Notes: generated from the letters alone by a model not told the origin. Counted from the stretch's first letter, positions 26,301 through 35,020 are shown. The stretch: DNA of 64,000 nt from Lentisphaerota bacterium (GCA_018676675.1 JABHEG010000121.1:24776-88775), one strand, 5' to 3'. Translations and numbers: made by a program.

Positions 26301-26441
26301 CACCCAGGTCAGGACGTCGGCCGGGAACAGTGCCCGGGCCCGGTCGTAACCCGCCGCGTCGCCCTCGGCGTAGAGCCAGCCGTGCGCGCCGAGGTGTGCG
26401 CAGATCTCGGTCTCGAAGCTGATCTCTTTATGCAGGCTCAT
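23310..26441 (-). CDS. hsdR: Type I restriction enzyme, R (motor/nuclease) subunit
   Basis: This 1043-residue translocase and endonuclease subunit cuts unmodified DNA at a distance in complex with HsdM and HsdS. The N-terminal nuclease domain has the D...ExK signature around VLFLNGIPVATVELKTD (about residues 140-160). The superfamily 2 helicase motor follows: Walker A in HSAGSGKTNSIAW (about 310), DEAH in VIADEAHSSQSG and motif III FVAFTATPKTKT. The C-terminal region (about 760-1010) is helical and serves assembly. The length is normal and all motifs are intact. It is the last gene of the operon and overlaps rhuM by 14 bases. Confidence 0.96.
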   Translation of the reverse strand: MSLHKEISFETEICAHLGAHGWLYAEGDAAGYDRARALFPADVLTWVQTARPEVWETLTKNHGAQAGETLLSRLRQQLDQRGTLGVLRHGIELLGLKRPLKLAEFKPALAINADILARYEANRLRAVRQVHYSTHCENSIDLVLFLNGIPVATVELKTDFTQSVGDAVDQYRFDRLPRPKGQAPEPLLSFPNGALVHFAVSNSEVHMVTKLAGPATAFLPFNQGDNGASGNPVNPKGGHRTAYLWEQVWAREGWLEILGRYIIAQRDKKKQIEKIIFPRYHQLDVTRALQTAVRRDGAGGKYLIQHSAGSGKTNSIAWTAHFLAELHDDKHNKVFDTVLVVSDRNVIDSQLQEALFDFERTAGVVATITNKDGSKSGKLAEALSGDKKIVVVTIQTFPFALEAVRELAATQGKRFAVIADEAHSSQSGEAAAKLKAVLSADELAELNDGGEVSSEDILAAQMAARADNRGITFVAFTATPKTKTMELFGTRPDPTQPAGPGNLPAPFHVYSMRQAIEEGFILDVLHNYTSYKLAFKLAHEGAEYDETTVERQGALKRIMGWVKLHPYNIAQKVQIVVEHFREYVAPLLAGEGKAMVVVGSRVEAVRWQLSITQYIKERGYKIGTVVAFSGEVNDPESGPNPFSENGHTLNPNLRGRDIREAFRGDEYQILLVANKFQTGFDQPLLCGMYVDKRLAGIQAVQTLSRLNRAFPGKDTTYVLDFMNDAKDVLASFKTYYATAEVSAATDPNLVYNLRAKLDAAGYYDDYEVNRVVDAELKGAKQSELVAAIAPVQDRLMKAYKAAQEALKAAKEMGDETTAKNAKDELDALILFKGDMGAFVRLYTFLSQIFDYGNTDVEKRTIFYKRLLPLLEFGREREGIDLSKVVLTHHHLKNRGKQAMALGAGDTPALAPITETGGGSVQEKQAVYLSELIQKVNDLFEGELTEQDKLVYVNNVIKGKLLESETLRMQAASNTKEQFANSPDLQDELMEAIMGALDAHTLMSTQALNSATVQRGMKDILLNHASLWETLRDQPDSRQTAQAG

Positions 26442-27450
26442 CAGGCTTCTTTCCCTGCAGTTGGCCTTCCAGGCGTTTGATTTCGCGGTCGAAGTCTGAG
26501 ATGTAGTCCTGGTCCTGGCGCTGGCGGAAGACCGCGAGCTGGGCCTCGGCCTTGAGTTTGGCCTCCAGGGCGCTGACCTTGCCCTTGTCGCTCAGGATCG
26601 GGTAGTCCGCGAGTTCCAGGAAGCGGTTCAGGAAGACGGCCCAATCCGCCATGGTGGTGACGATGCCGCGCTGGGCGCGGTTCTCGGCGAGATCCAGATA
26701 GGCCGAGACGATGCGGTTGAGTTCCTGCACCTGGGCCTGGTTCAGGTAGTTCTTGGCCACGGTGACATCGGATTTCAGCACCTTACCGTGCGGGGCCTGC
26801 TTCCACGTGCTGAGCCCCATGGCCGGCTTGGTCGCATCGGCCGAGGCATGGATCAGTTCCGCCGCCGTCTTACCGGTGATCGCCCAGTGCAGCTTGTTCT
26901 GCACGGTGGCGAAGAACTCACGGGTCTGCGGCGCATCGGGCGCGTAATCCGCGGCAAGGGCGTAAAGGTCGGTGATCTTCTGATAGAAGCGCCGCTCGCT
27001 CGCGCGGATCTCACGGATGCGTTCCAGCAGCTCGTCGAAGTAGTCCTGACCGAAGAGCGTCTTGCCCTGCTTGAGGCGTTCGTCGTCGAGGACGAAGCCC
27101 TTGGTGATGAACTCGCGCAGGGTCCGGGTCGCCCAAATGCGGAACTGGGTGGCCTGAAAACTGTTGACCCGGTAGCCCACCGCGATGATGGCGTCGAGGT
27201 TGTAGACGCTGGTCTGGTAGGATTTCCCATCCGCGGCAGTTATTTCCAAAATGGAAACAACTGCCTGTTCAGCCAGCTCTCCCGTGGCGAAGATGTTCTT
27301 CAGATGCTTGCTGATGGCCGGGACCTTCACCCCGAAGAGTTCGGCCAAGGCCTTCTGGGTCAGCCAGACCGTCTCATCCCGCACGAACACCTCGACCCGC
27401 ACGGCTCCGCTGGGGGTGGTGTAGAGAATGATGTCGCTGGGGTCGCTCAT
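26428..27450 (-). CDS. rhuM: RhuM-family protein
   Basis: 340 residues. The N-terminal half has the Fic/Bro/KilA-N-adjacent RhuM pattern: VWLTQKALAELFGVKVPAIS (about residues 29-48), a predicted helix-turn-helix that starts many RhuM proteins, then VYNLDAIIAVGYRVNS and ATQFRIWATRTLREFI. The C-terminal region (about 285-340) is a charged coiled coil. RhuM was named from a Salmonella pathogenicity island, and its biochemical role is not established. Here it is embedded between hsdS and hsdR with four- and 14-base overlaps, so it is co-expressed with the restriction system. Family assignment is strong, function unknown. Confidence 0.9.
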   Translation of the reverse strand: MSDPSDIILYTTPSGAVRVEVFVRDETVWLTQKALAELFGVKVPAISKHLKNIFATGELAEQAVVSILEITAADGKSYQTSVYNLDAIIAVGYRVNSFQATQFRIWATRTLREFITKGFVLDDERLKQGKTLFGQDYFDELLERIREIRASERRFYQKITDLYALAADYAPDAPQTREFFATVQNKLHWAITGKTAAELIHASADATKPAMGLSTWKQAPHGKVLKSDVTVAKNYLNQAQVQELNRIVSAYLDLAENRAQRGIVTTMADWAVFLNRFLELADYPILSDKGKVSALEAKLKAEAQLAVFRQRQDQDYISDFDREIKRLEGQLQGKKPDEPA

Positions 27451-28769
27451 GCGGCGCTCCCTTCGTCGAAATGGCGGACGTCGATCTGGCCGGTCACGGC
27501 GGCGGAGATCAGCGCGGTCCGGCGTTCCTGCAGCAACTCGATGGCACGCTGGGCTTCGGCGGTCAGGGCGTCGAACTTGGCGGCCTCTGCACTAATGAAA
27601 GCTACGATGCAGGCTTGCTCCTTGATTGGCGGCAGCAGGATAGGTGCTTCACGCACGTTCTCCAGGCTTAAGCCCTGCTTCAGGCCATACTGGGAAAGCT
27701 CGAAATAGGTCTGCCCCAGCTTGCTCTTGAGCGATGTTCCGACGTAGCTGGGCAGAACGCTCTGATGCGGGCGGATCAAGCACAGATGTTGGTTGACATA
27801 CGCTGCCTCGGGGACGCACGCACAAACGGCCACATTGCCCGTCTTTGCCCCGGTAATGCAGACCACTACATCGCCATCACATAACCGCGTACGGCTGGCC
27901 TCTGCGTCATCGCCCGCTTGCACTCGCTTGGCGGTTTCGAAGGAAACCTGAAGGCAGTCGTTGAGATCGCCACTCTGGATGAAAAGGTCCCCCTCGTCAC
28001 CCACGCGGTCCGACCATCCTCGCGGCCCACTCGTCGTGAATGTGCTGACGGCCTTCACACGCACCACCTCCCAATGCTCCGGGACGTCTCCGAGCCATTC
28101 GATGCCGGAGGGTTTCATGGGGGCGTTGGGGTTGAGGCCCTTGGTGACGGCGTGGGAGATGACGGCCTGGCGTTTCTCCTTCAAGAGCTCGATCAGCCGC
28201 CGCTGCTCCGCCACCAGCTCGTCGATCTTCCCCGTCTCCCGGTCCAGGAAGGCGGCGATGGCGGCTTGCTCGGCCCCCTGAGGAACAGGGAGGAGCACGT
28301 CCTTGAATGCGGGATACCTGAAACGTGGGGCGCGTTCCCGAACCGATGGGCAGATCACAAAGACGAAGTTCCGTTGCGCCATCAGCCGAAGAACAGCTGC
28401 AAAGTAGCGGCTGTCGGTTTCGGAGCGATGGGGAGCCAGGACGGAATACTCGGGAGTGCATTTTCCTGTCGATTCTGAGACTCCAATTGCACCGGCGAAT
28501 GCATCCATCCCGTGAATCACCAGATCGCCTCTGCGGACCCGCTGATAGCCATGCTCAAGAACTGCAACGGTGAACCCCTCTGTGCGCCGATTCTCTCGCA
28601 GCGTCACTTGACCGTCTCGGAATGCAGTCACCACTCCGTCCTCTGGATCTGTGGGGAGTTCGAGCTTCTCGAACAAGAATCGCCCACGCTCGACACTCCA
28701 GTGCTCTGGCACCGCGCCGATCCATTCGATGTCAGTGTCCTTGTACGCTGGGTAGCGCGGGAAGCTCAT
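27447..28769 (-). CDS. hsdS: Type I restriction-modification specificity subunit S
   Basis: 440 residues with two target-recognition domains separated by conserved helical spacers. The first begins DIEWIGAVPEHWSVERGRFL, the second SGIEWLGDVPEHWEVVRVK; each ends in a long helix (IAAFLDRETGKIDELVAEQR and IVAFISAEAAKFDALTAEAQ). This internal duplication is the hallmark of HsdS, each half reading half of a bipartite DNA site. The two recognition domains are dissimilar in sequence, implying an asymmetric target. It overlaps hsdM and rhuM by four bases each. Confidence 0.95.
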   Translation of the reverse strand: MSFPRYPAYKDTDIEWIGAVPEHWSVERGRFLFEKLELPTDPEDGVVTAFRDGQVTLRENRRTEGFTVAVLEHGYQRVRRGDLVIHGMDAFAGAIGVSESTGKCTPEYSVLAPHRSETDSRYFAAVLRLMAQRNFVFVICPSVRERAPRFRYPAFKDVLLPVPQGAEQAAIAAFLDRETGKIDELVAEQRRLIELLKEKRQAVISHAVTKGLNPNAPMKPSGIEWLGDVPEHWEVVRVKAVSTFTTSGPRGWSDRVGDEGDLFIQSGDLNDCLQVSFETAKRVQAGDDAEASRTRLCDGDVVVCITGAKTGNVAVCACVPEAAYVNQHLCLIRPHQSVLPSYVGTSLKSKLGQTYFELSQYGLKQGLSLENVREAPILLPPIKEQACIVAFISAEAAKFDALTAEAQRAIELLQERRTALISAAVTGQIDVRHFDEGSAA

Positions 28770-30508
28770 TGCGTCAGCCCCTCGATCATGGTCAGGATGC
28801 GGTCGGTGCAGGCCTTGAGCTCAGCGTCGATCTCGTCCAGGGGGCGGGGCGGCTTGAACACGTAGAAGTGGCGGTTGAAGGGGATCTCGTAGCCGACCTT
28901 CGTCTTGTCGTGGTCAATCCAGGCATCGGCCGCGTGGGGCAGGACTTCGCGCTCGAAGTACTCTCCCACGTCCTCGCCGAGTGGCACGTTCTCGGTGTCA
29001 CGCAGACTGGAGTCCGGCACGGGCTTACCTTTGGCCTTGCCCCTGAGCCCCACCACGACCTTGCCCTGCTCGTCGCGCTGGGGGCGTTCGACGGTGATGG
29101 TGCGATAGCCGAAGTCCTCGTTGCGGAAGATCCGGCAGATCGGCACGTCGTCGCGGGTGACCTCCCGGAACTCGCCGAAGAGTCGGGTAATGTCCTCGAT
29201 GTGCTCCGGGCTCAGTTCCTTGCGTTTGCTGCCGAGGCCCTTCCTCATCTTCTGCCAGAAGCTGGAGGCGTCGATGAGTTGGACTTTGCCGGCGCGCTTG
29301 GCGGGCTTGCGGTTACTCACGATCCAAACGTAGGTGCTGATGCCGGTGTTGTAGAACATGTCCGTGGGCAGGGCGATGATCGCCTCGACCAGGTCGTTCT
29401 CCAGGACATATCGCCGGATCTCGCTCTCGCCCGAGCCGGCCCCGCCGGTGAAGAGGGGCGAGCCGTTGAGGACGATGCCGAACCGACTGCCGCCGTCCAC
29501 CGCCGGGCGCATCTTCGAGACCAGGTGCAGGAGGAACAGGAGCGAACCGTCGCTAACTCGGGGCAGGCCCGGACCGAAACGGCCGTTGTAGCCCTGCTCC
29601 TTGGCTTCCTTGCGGATCTCCCGCTCGATCTTCTTCCACGCCACCCCGAAAGGGGGATTCGAGAGCATGTAGTCAAAGCGTTTCCCGTGCAGCCCGTCGG
29701 CGGAGAGCGTGTTGCCGAAGATGATGTTGGCGATATCCTGCCCCTTGATGAGCATGTCCGCCTTGCAGATGGCGTAGGACTCGGGGTTCAGTTCCTGGCC
29801 GTACATGACCAGGCGCGCGTCGGGGTTGAGACCGGCGAGGTGTTCGTCGGCCACGCTCAGCATGCCGCCCGTGCCCGCGGTGGGGTCGTAGAGCGAACGG
29901 ACCACGCCCGGCTTGGTGAGGGCCGCATCGTCCTCGATGAAGATCAGATTCACCATCAGCCGGATCACTTCCCGCGGGGTGAAGTGCTCTCCGGCTGTTT
30001 CGTTGGAGAGCTCCGCGAACTTGCGGATCAGTTCCTCGAAGACCGCGCCCATCTGGGCGTTGCTGACCGTGGCTGGATGCAGGTCGATATTGGCGAACTT
30101 CTCCGTGACCATGTAGAGCAGGTTGGCCTTGTCGAGCTCATCGATTTGCGTGTGGAACTTGAAGCTCTCGAAGATGTCGCGCACGGCGGGCGAGAACGCC
30201 TGCATGTAGGCCCGAAGATTCTCGCCGATGTGGTCCTGATCGCCCATGAGCGTCTTCAGGTCGAGCGGCGAAGTGTTGTAGAAGAGCTGGCCGGACGTGC
30301 GTAGCAGAAAGGGCTCGGGGTTCAGACCGGCCTTCTCCCGCGTCTTCTTTTCCGCCAACACGGCGGCTTTGGTCGGCTCCAGCACGCAGTCGAGACGACG
30401 CAGGATGGTGAACGGCAGGATGACTTTGCCGTAATCCGACTGCTTGTAGTCTCCGCGCAGCAGGTCGGCCACGGACCAAATGAAAGAAGACAGGTTCGTA
30501 TCGCTCAT
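28766..30508 (-). CDS. hsdM: Type I restriction-modification DNA methyltransferase subunit M
   Basis: About 580 residues from the ATG at 30508 (MSDTNLSSFIWSVADLLRGD). A longer frame back to 30673 adds 55 Arg/Pro-rich residues unlike HsdM. The N-terminal helical domain has LLRGDYKQSDYGKVILPFTI. The SAM-binding motif I is DPTAGTGGMLSVADEH (about residue 215), and the catalytic motif IV is LSNPPFGVAW, an NPPF amino-methyltransferase (N6-adenine type). VDGGSRFGIVLNGSPLFTG follows as expected. It is the promoter-proximal gene of the four-gene operon. Confidence 0.96.
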   Translation of the reverse strand: MSDTNLSSFIWSVADLLRGDYKQSDYGKVILPFTILRRLDCVLEPTKAAVLAEKKTREKAGLNPEPFLLRTSGQLFYNTSPLDLKTLMGDQDHIGENLRAYMQAFSPAVRDIFESFKFHTQIDELDKANLLYMVTEKFANIDLHPATVSNAQMGAVFEELIRKFAELSNETAGEHFTPREVIRLMVNLIFIEDDAALTKPGVVRSLYDPTAGTGGMLSVADEHLAGLNPDARLVMYGQELNPESYAICKADMLIKGQDIANIIFGNTLSADGLHGKRFDYMLSNPPFGVAWKKIEREIRKEAKEQGYNGRFGPGLPRVSDGSLLFLLHLVSKMRPAVDGGSRFGIVLNGSPLFTGGAGSGESEIRRYVLENDLVEAIIALPTDMFYNTGISTYVWIVSNRKPAKRAGKVQLIDASSFWQKMRKGLGSKRKELSPEHIEDITRLFGEFREVTRDDVPICRIFRNEDFGYRTITVERPQRDEQGKVVVGLRGKAKGKPVPDSSLRDTENVPLGEDVGEYFEREVLPHAADAWIDHDKTKVGYEIPFNRHFYVFKPPRPLDEIDAELKACTDRILTMIEGLTQ

Positions 30509-30984
30509 CGCAGAACCCCATGTGCCGAGTGAAACGTGCAAGAGGACACGCACGACTTCCTGAACGGGTATCGGCCCCCGGCGCCGGTACCGGGCCGTGG
30601 GCAAGACGCATCGCCGTAGCGTGGAATCCTTCCCTCGCGCCATGGGCCCACTCCGCTCCCCGTTCCGCCGCATCTCCGACGATGTGCGCGCCGGCTGCGG
30701 TCGGTCCGTGCGGGTGCAACAGTAGTCGAGACGAGCGGCGATTGCAAGGCTCGACGCACGATGTACTGGGTGGTGTCCTGAGTGGCATGTCCGTGTGCAG
30801 AAATAGGAGTCCTATCCATGCCTGTGAGGACGCAGGCGCTCCATCGGCGCGTGCTGAGACGGCGCGTCCTCCTCCCCCACTGGCTGGCTGATGTCGGCAG
30901 AACGCCTGGGCTTGCCGGCCACGAGAGCGACCTGTATACTCACGGCCGTCCCGGTTGCGACATTGCGTGTCTCAAGGACGAAAC
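30509..30984. other. Upstream region of hsdM
   Basis: No convincing gene. It separates divergently transcribed units and should contain the hsdM operon promoter, but I see no clear -10/-35 or operator repeat. Confidence 0.4.
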
Positions 30985-31176
30985 ATGACCGCAGCCACGA
31001 CCTTCGCGGAAAGCGGTCCGCTTTACGCCTGCCGGTCCTCTCAGTCCCTGGCCGACACAAGAGCCACCGACTCCCGCGACGCCTGGCCCGCTCTGCTGGT
31101 CGAACGCGACCACAACGCCGCCGAGGTGGCCGAGCTGCCCACGATTGACTTGGCTCGTATGCTGAATGCTGCGTAG
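30985..31176 (+). CDS. Small hypothetical protein
   Basis: 63 residues starting at an ATG six bases after AAGGA. The sequence (MTAATTFAESGPLYACRSSQ at the start, ending DLARMLNAA) has no membrane segment and no recognisable motif. Support is limited to the ribosome-binding site and a balanced composition. It may not be real. Confidence 0.3.
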   Translation: MTAATTFAESGPLYACRSSQSLADTRATDSRDAWPALLVERDHNAAEVAELPTIDLARMLNAA

Positions 31177-31246
31177 GGATCGCCACGGCCCCGGGCTGGC
31201 CAATGAGCACCGTTCCAGCCCGGTGCTATCACCGGAAGATTCACCA

Positions 31247-31438
31247 ATGACGAATCAAGGGACGCAAAACAAGCAGACCTCTTTGACGATGAAAGAGGCA
31301 GCGCAGCAAGCACTGCAGAATCCTCAGAGCCCGATGCAGCGAGCTCTGGCGTTCGCAGTAGAGGCAAACGCCGACGAGCTGTCGGAGACGGCGAAGTTGG
31401 CGCAGCAACCGAACGAGAGCCAAACCCCGAAGAGCTGA
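31247..31438 (+). CDS. Small hypothetical protein
   Basis: 63 residues from the ATG at 31247 (MTNQGTQNKQTSLTMKEAAQ...). It is Gln/Ala/Glu-rich, with a likely helix at about residues 15-55 and no Cys or aromatic cluster. Such short polar helical proteins are common in mobile elements. No family recognised. Confidence 0.35.
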   Translation: MTNQGTQNKQTSLTMKEAAQQALQNPQSPMQRALAFAVEANADELSETAKLAQQPNESQTPKS

Positions 31439-31917
31439 AAGCCGAGAAACTGGCCAGCTGAGCACAAGCAGCCTGGCCAACCTGAGCACAGTCGATGCTC
31501 AAAGCGGGCTCCCAGGCGCTCCGAGAATGTGCCCCCCCCCGCCTTGAGACTTGAGGCTCTTAGTTAGCCCGTCCGCCCCACACACATACTTCTGCGGCCC
31601 TCGGAGACTGCCACTCTCTCCCTCGCTCACGGCTCCGACGTCTCGCCCATTTCCCCCTCATCTACTTCGAGCAAACATCTCTTCTGGCGTTCATTTGCTT
31701 GCAGATAGCAGCACACCGCATGGGGCCTTGTGTCTGTTTGCGGTCTTTATTATGGCAAAGCGTAGACAAGCGTAGACAAGCGTAGACAAACAAGACAAAA
31801 GGCGGACACAGATTGCGCGCCAGGTAGTTATGACTCCTGTATGGCGGTATTCTTTGTGTATTCAGGAGGTCTCAACGACCCGCCACCGTAACCACCCGGA
31901 AGCAGAAAGGATCGACA
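31439..31917. other. Noncoding stretch upstream of the excisionase-like gene
   Basis: No gene seen. It contains a C-run at about 31535 and three tandem copies of GCGTAGACAA at 31760-31789, followed by a degenerate AACAAGACAA. Confidence 0.45.
31760..31789 (+). repeat. Three tandem 10-bp repeats (GCGTAGACAA)
   Basis: Three exact copies in a row, about 130 bases upstream of the HTH gene and 880 bases upstream of the Prim-Pol gene. A ten-base period places the copies on one face of the helix, which suits protein binding (operator or origin iterons). Confidence 0.6.
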
Positions 31918-32220
31918 GTGAAAACACGAACACCACCCCATGCAATCCTCCAGAGCGCAACTGGTCTACTGGGGCCATTCTGGCCCGAACTGAACCCGCG
32001 CAACCTCGTGGCGGCCCTCAACGGTCTGGGCGAAGACAGCAATCGACTGCCGAGGAAGTCCTACTCCATGCGTCAAGCGGAGGAGCCGACAGGGTTGTCC
32101 CGGTTCACGATCAAGCGCGAGATCGAGCGGGGCAACCTGAAAGCAGTCAAACTCGGCGCGCAGTGGCGAATCACCGAGGCTGCGTTGCGAGAGTATATGG
32201 AGGGCAAAGAGAATGAGTAG
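31918..32220 (+). CDS. Excisionase-family (HTH_17) DNA-binding protein
   Basis: 100 residues from GTG 31918, preceded by AAAGGA. The C-terminal half (about residues 46-98) is a winged helix-turn-helix of the MerR/excisionase class: YSMRQAEEPTGLSRFTIKRE, then KAVKLGAQWRITEAALREYM. Proteins of this kind direct excision or regulate the integrase of tRNA-integrated elements. The first ~45 residues are not part of the domain. It precedes the replication genes in the same direction. Confidence 0.75.
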   Translation: MKTRTPPHAILQSATGLLGPFWPELNPRNLVAALNGLGEDSNRLPRKSYSMRQAEEPTGLSRFTIKREIERGNLKAVKLGAQWRITEAALREYMEGKENE

Positions 32221-32316
32221 CTCGGAGAGAAAGAGGCCCGACGAGGTCGCCACCTCGTCAGGCCAAAGCGTCCTGAACCACAACGCACTTACCCATTACC
32301 ACACAGGAGAATAGCT

Positions 32317-32679
32317 ATGATCAAGGACAGTCACAACATACCACCAGAACGGCCGTTAGGTCAAGCTCCGACTCTGGATGACTCCGAGAGGGAGCTCCTC
32401 ACTGATCGGGAAACGCAGCTCATCCTTGTGGGGGTCACACGCCAGGTGTCCGCCGTCTCTCCCACCTCCCAAACTGGCGGAGGACTCTTCTACACCGATC
32501 CCGCCGACAGAGCGGAGATGCAGCGAATACGTGGGGTGTTCGACGGCCTGCTCAACTCGGAGAACGAGGCCCTCGCTCTCTCGGTGTCCGTGCTCTTGGC
32601 CGACGCGCTTTTCTACACGCTCAGCCGCATGTTCCGGTTAGGTTTTCTGCGGGTGAAGGGAGGTGCACTCAATGGCTGA
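32317..32679 (+). CDS. Hypothetical protein upstream of Prim-Pol gene
   Basis: 120 residues from the ATG at 32317, with GGAG about 10 bases upstream. It is acidic at the N-terminus, with a long helical part at about residues 65-110 (MQRIRGVFDGLLNSENEALA, then a hydrophobic LSVSVLLADALFYTLSRMF) that might be amphipathic or membrane-associated. It overlaps the next gene by eight bases, so the two are probably co-translated. No family recognised. Confidence 0.55.
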   Translation: MIKDSHNIPPERPLGQAPTLDDSERELLTDRETQLILVGVTRQVSAVSPTSQTGGGLFYTDPADRAEMQRIRGVFDGLLNSENEALALSVSVLLADALFYTLSRMFRLGFLRVKGGALNG

Positions 32680-35020
32680 CCACTACGAATGCGCTATCGC
32701 CTATGCCAAGCGAGACTGGCCCGTGCTGCCTTTGAAGCCCGGCGAGAAGACGCCCCTGACGCCCAATGGATTCAAGGCAGGCACCACCAACGAGCGCCAA
32801 ATAGAGAGATGGTGGTTGGATCGCTGGCAAGACGCGAACATCGGTATTGCGACCGGCGAGAATGCCCGCTTTTGGGTGCTCGACATCGACGGCGAAGATG
32901 GCGGCAAGTCCCTAACCGCCATGGAGGCCGAGTGTGGCCCCCTCCCCGAGACGCTGGAGCAGAAGACCGGAGGAGGCGGACGGCATCTGCTATTCGCCTG
33001 GCCGACAGATCGGGAGATCCGGAACAAGCAGAGCATCCGCCCTCATATCGACGTGCGAGGCAATGGCGGGTACGTCGTCGTGCCTCCGTCGATCCATCCA
33101 AACGGACAAACCTACGCTTGGGTAGACGAGAAGGCGGACACTGCCGAAGCTCCCACCTGGTTGCTGGACCTCGTGTCACCACTGACAGACGATGGGCCGA
33201 AGCTGGAGCCCACCAAGCGCAAACTGCCGCCATGGGAGCGAGTCTCACCACCGAAGAGCGCGCTACCGCCGTCCGTGAAGACGGCACCGGCTCCGATCAC
33301 CACGGGAACGCCGATCGTCGAGCGGGCAAAGCTCTACCTTCAGCAGTGCGATCCCGCAGTCCAGGGCTCCGGCGGACATGATGCCCTGCTTTGGGCCGCC
33401 CGTGCTCTCGTGGTGGGGTTCGAGTTGGACGATGGCACGGCCACGGGGCTACTCTGGTCGGACTTCAACCCGCGATGTAACCCGGCATGGGACCGAGGCA
33501 GCAAGGCCGACGTGCGCGACTTCGAGCGCAAGATTGATGAGGCCCGCAGGACACCAGGCAAGAAAGCTCGCGGCTGGTTGCTCGATGAGTTCGGCCTGCG
33601 GTCGAGCCAAGACGCTATGGCCCTCATTGTTGGCCAGAGGTCTGCCGCCGCCCTGCTGGCCAAGGCGGGAGGCGGGAACGCCGAAGATCCTGACGACATC
33701 GACAGGCCCACCCCGCAGGCCAACCATGCCGCCTCGGCGATGGACGCTGAGGCAGAGCCCACAAACCCCGAGCCCGAGCGTCAGCCTTTGCCAATCCACT
33801 GCCTGCCTCCGAAGATCGCGGGCTATGTTCAGCAGGTCGCAGAGACTCAAGTTGTCGACATCGCCTCCGTGGGAATGTCGGTGCTGGTGGTCGGTGGCGC
33901 TGCCATGGGCAACGCATGGCGACTGAAGGGGAAAGACGGGTTTCTTGTACCGCCCGTGCTCTGGGGGGCTCTGGTCGGGCACTCCGGCAGCAACAAGACC
34001 GGGGCATTGCGCCCGGTCGTGGCCCCGCTGCGTGACGTGGTCCCCATCGAGGCCACCGACGAAAACGCCCTACTCACTCCCCAAGGGCGCATCGTCGTGG
34101 GCGACGCGACGATGGAAGCGGTGATAGCACGTATGAACGAGAGCCCTCGAGGGTTGGTGTGCTTCCGAGGCGAACTTGCGGGGTGGGCCAAGGGCTTCAA
34201 CGCCTACAAGAAGTCCGGGGGCGACGAGGAGGCGTGGCTGGAGTTCTATGACGGCGGAGAATATGAGCTCGACCGGAAGACCAACGACGAACGGATCAGA
34301 ATCCCCGCTGCGAGCGTGTGTGTGCTGGGCGGCATCCAACCCGGAGTGTTCGCGGAGTGTTTCGACCCCAAGCGGTTCCTGAGCGGTCTCGTCCCACGGC
34401 TTCTGATAGCCGAGATGCCGAAGCGCCTGCGCCGGTGGTCGGACACTGAGACGACCGAGAAGGACACGAAGGTCTGGCACGATGCTGTCTTGTGGCTGCG
34501 GACCCGCCCGTTTGCCGACTTCGATTCCAACACCGGTTGCTACAGGCCTCATGTGCTTGGCCTCAGCGACGAGGCCAAGAAGGCTTACGTGACGTTCTTC
34601 AACGCGTTGGCCGAGAGATCATATGCTGCCGATGAGAGGGCCGCGTTGTTCATCGACAAAGCCCGAGGTCTAACGCTACGCCTTGCCTTAGTGCGCCACG
34701 GTCTCGGCGCTGCGGTGGAGGAGTGCAACATCAACGGGGACGTGTCCCTACAAGTGATGAAAGACGCCATCGAACTCACGCGCTACTTCCTCGGTGAGCA
34801 ACTCCGCGTGTATGGACTCACTACCGGCCAATTCGAAGGCGACCGGGTTCAAGACGTTGTTGCCTGGCTGCACAAGCGGGGAGGCGGTGCGACGTCTCGC
34901 GAGTTCCACCGCAGCCACACCGGGCGCTACTCCACAGCTAAGGAGGCGACGGCCGACCTGCAGCTGGTAGTCGATGCCGGCTCGGCACGTTGGGAAGGCA
35001 AGACGTGCATGCTCTGCTGA
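32672..35020 (+). CDS. Prim-Pol (bifunctional primase/polymerase) N-domain fused to DUF3987
   Basis: 782 residues from the ATG at 32672, eight bases after AGGGAGG (a GTG at 32663 overlaps that site). Residues ~5-165 are a Prim-Pol domain: WPVLPLKPGEKTPLT, NIGIATG, the metal-binding VLDIDGEDGG, GGRHLLFAWP and GYVVVPPSIHPNG. The remainder resembles DUF3987, with a Walker-A-like GHSGSNKTGALRP at about residue 435 and RGELAGWAKGFNAYKKSGGD downstream. Proteins of this type act as primase and likely helicase-loading or helicase factors for plasmid, phage and satellite replication. It suggests the island can replicate after excision. Confidence 0.85.
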   Translation: MADHYECAIAYAKRDWPVLPLKPGEKTPLTPNGFKAGTTNERQIERWWLDRWQDANIGIATGENARFWVLDIDGEDGGKSLTAMEAECGPLPETLEQKTGGGGRHLLFAWPTDREIRNKQSIRPHIDVRGNGGYVVVPPSIHPNGQTYAWVDEKADTAEAPTWLLDLVSPLTDDGPKLEPTKRKLPPWERVSPPKSALPPSVKTAPAPITTGTPIVERAKLYLQQCDPAVQGSGGHDALLWAARALVVGFELDDGTATGLLWSDFNPRCNPAWDRGSKADVRDFERKIDEARRTPGKKARGWLLDEFGLRSSQDAMALIVGQRSAAALLAKAGGGNAEDPDDIDRPTPQANHAASAMDAEAEPTNPEPERQPLPIHCLPPKIAGYVQQVAETQVVDIASVGMSVLVVGGAAMGNAWRLKGKDGFLVPPVLWGALVGHSGSNKTGALRPVVAPLRDVVPIEATDENALLTPQGRIVVGDATMEAVIARMNESPRGLVCFRGELAGWAKGFNAYKKSGGDEEAWLEFYDGGEYELDRKTNDERIRIPAASVCVLGGIQPGVFAECFDPKRFLSGLVPRLLIAEMPKRLRRWSDTETTEKDTKVWHDAVLWLRTRPFADFDSNTGCYRPHVLGLSDEAKKAYVTFFNALAERSYAADERAALFIDKARGLTLRLALVRHGLGAAVEECNINGDVSLQVMKDAIELTRYFLGEQLRVYGLTTGQFEGDRVQDVVAWLHKRGGGATSREFHRSHTGRYSTAKEATADLQLVVDAGSARWEGKTCMLC

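Noticed and set aside
28622..30304. Long plus-strand open frame opposite hsdS/hsdM (560 codons)
   Set aside because: Shadow of the restriction-modification genes; no independent start signal or domain.
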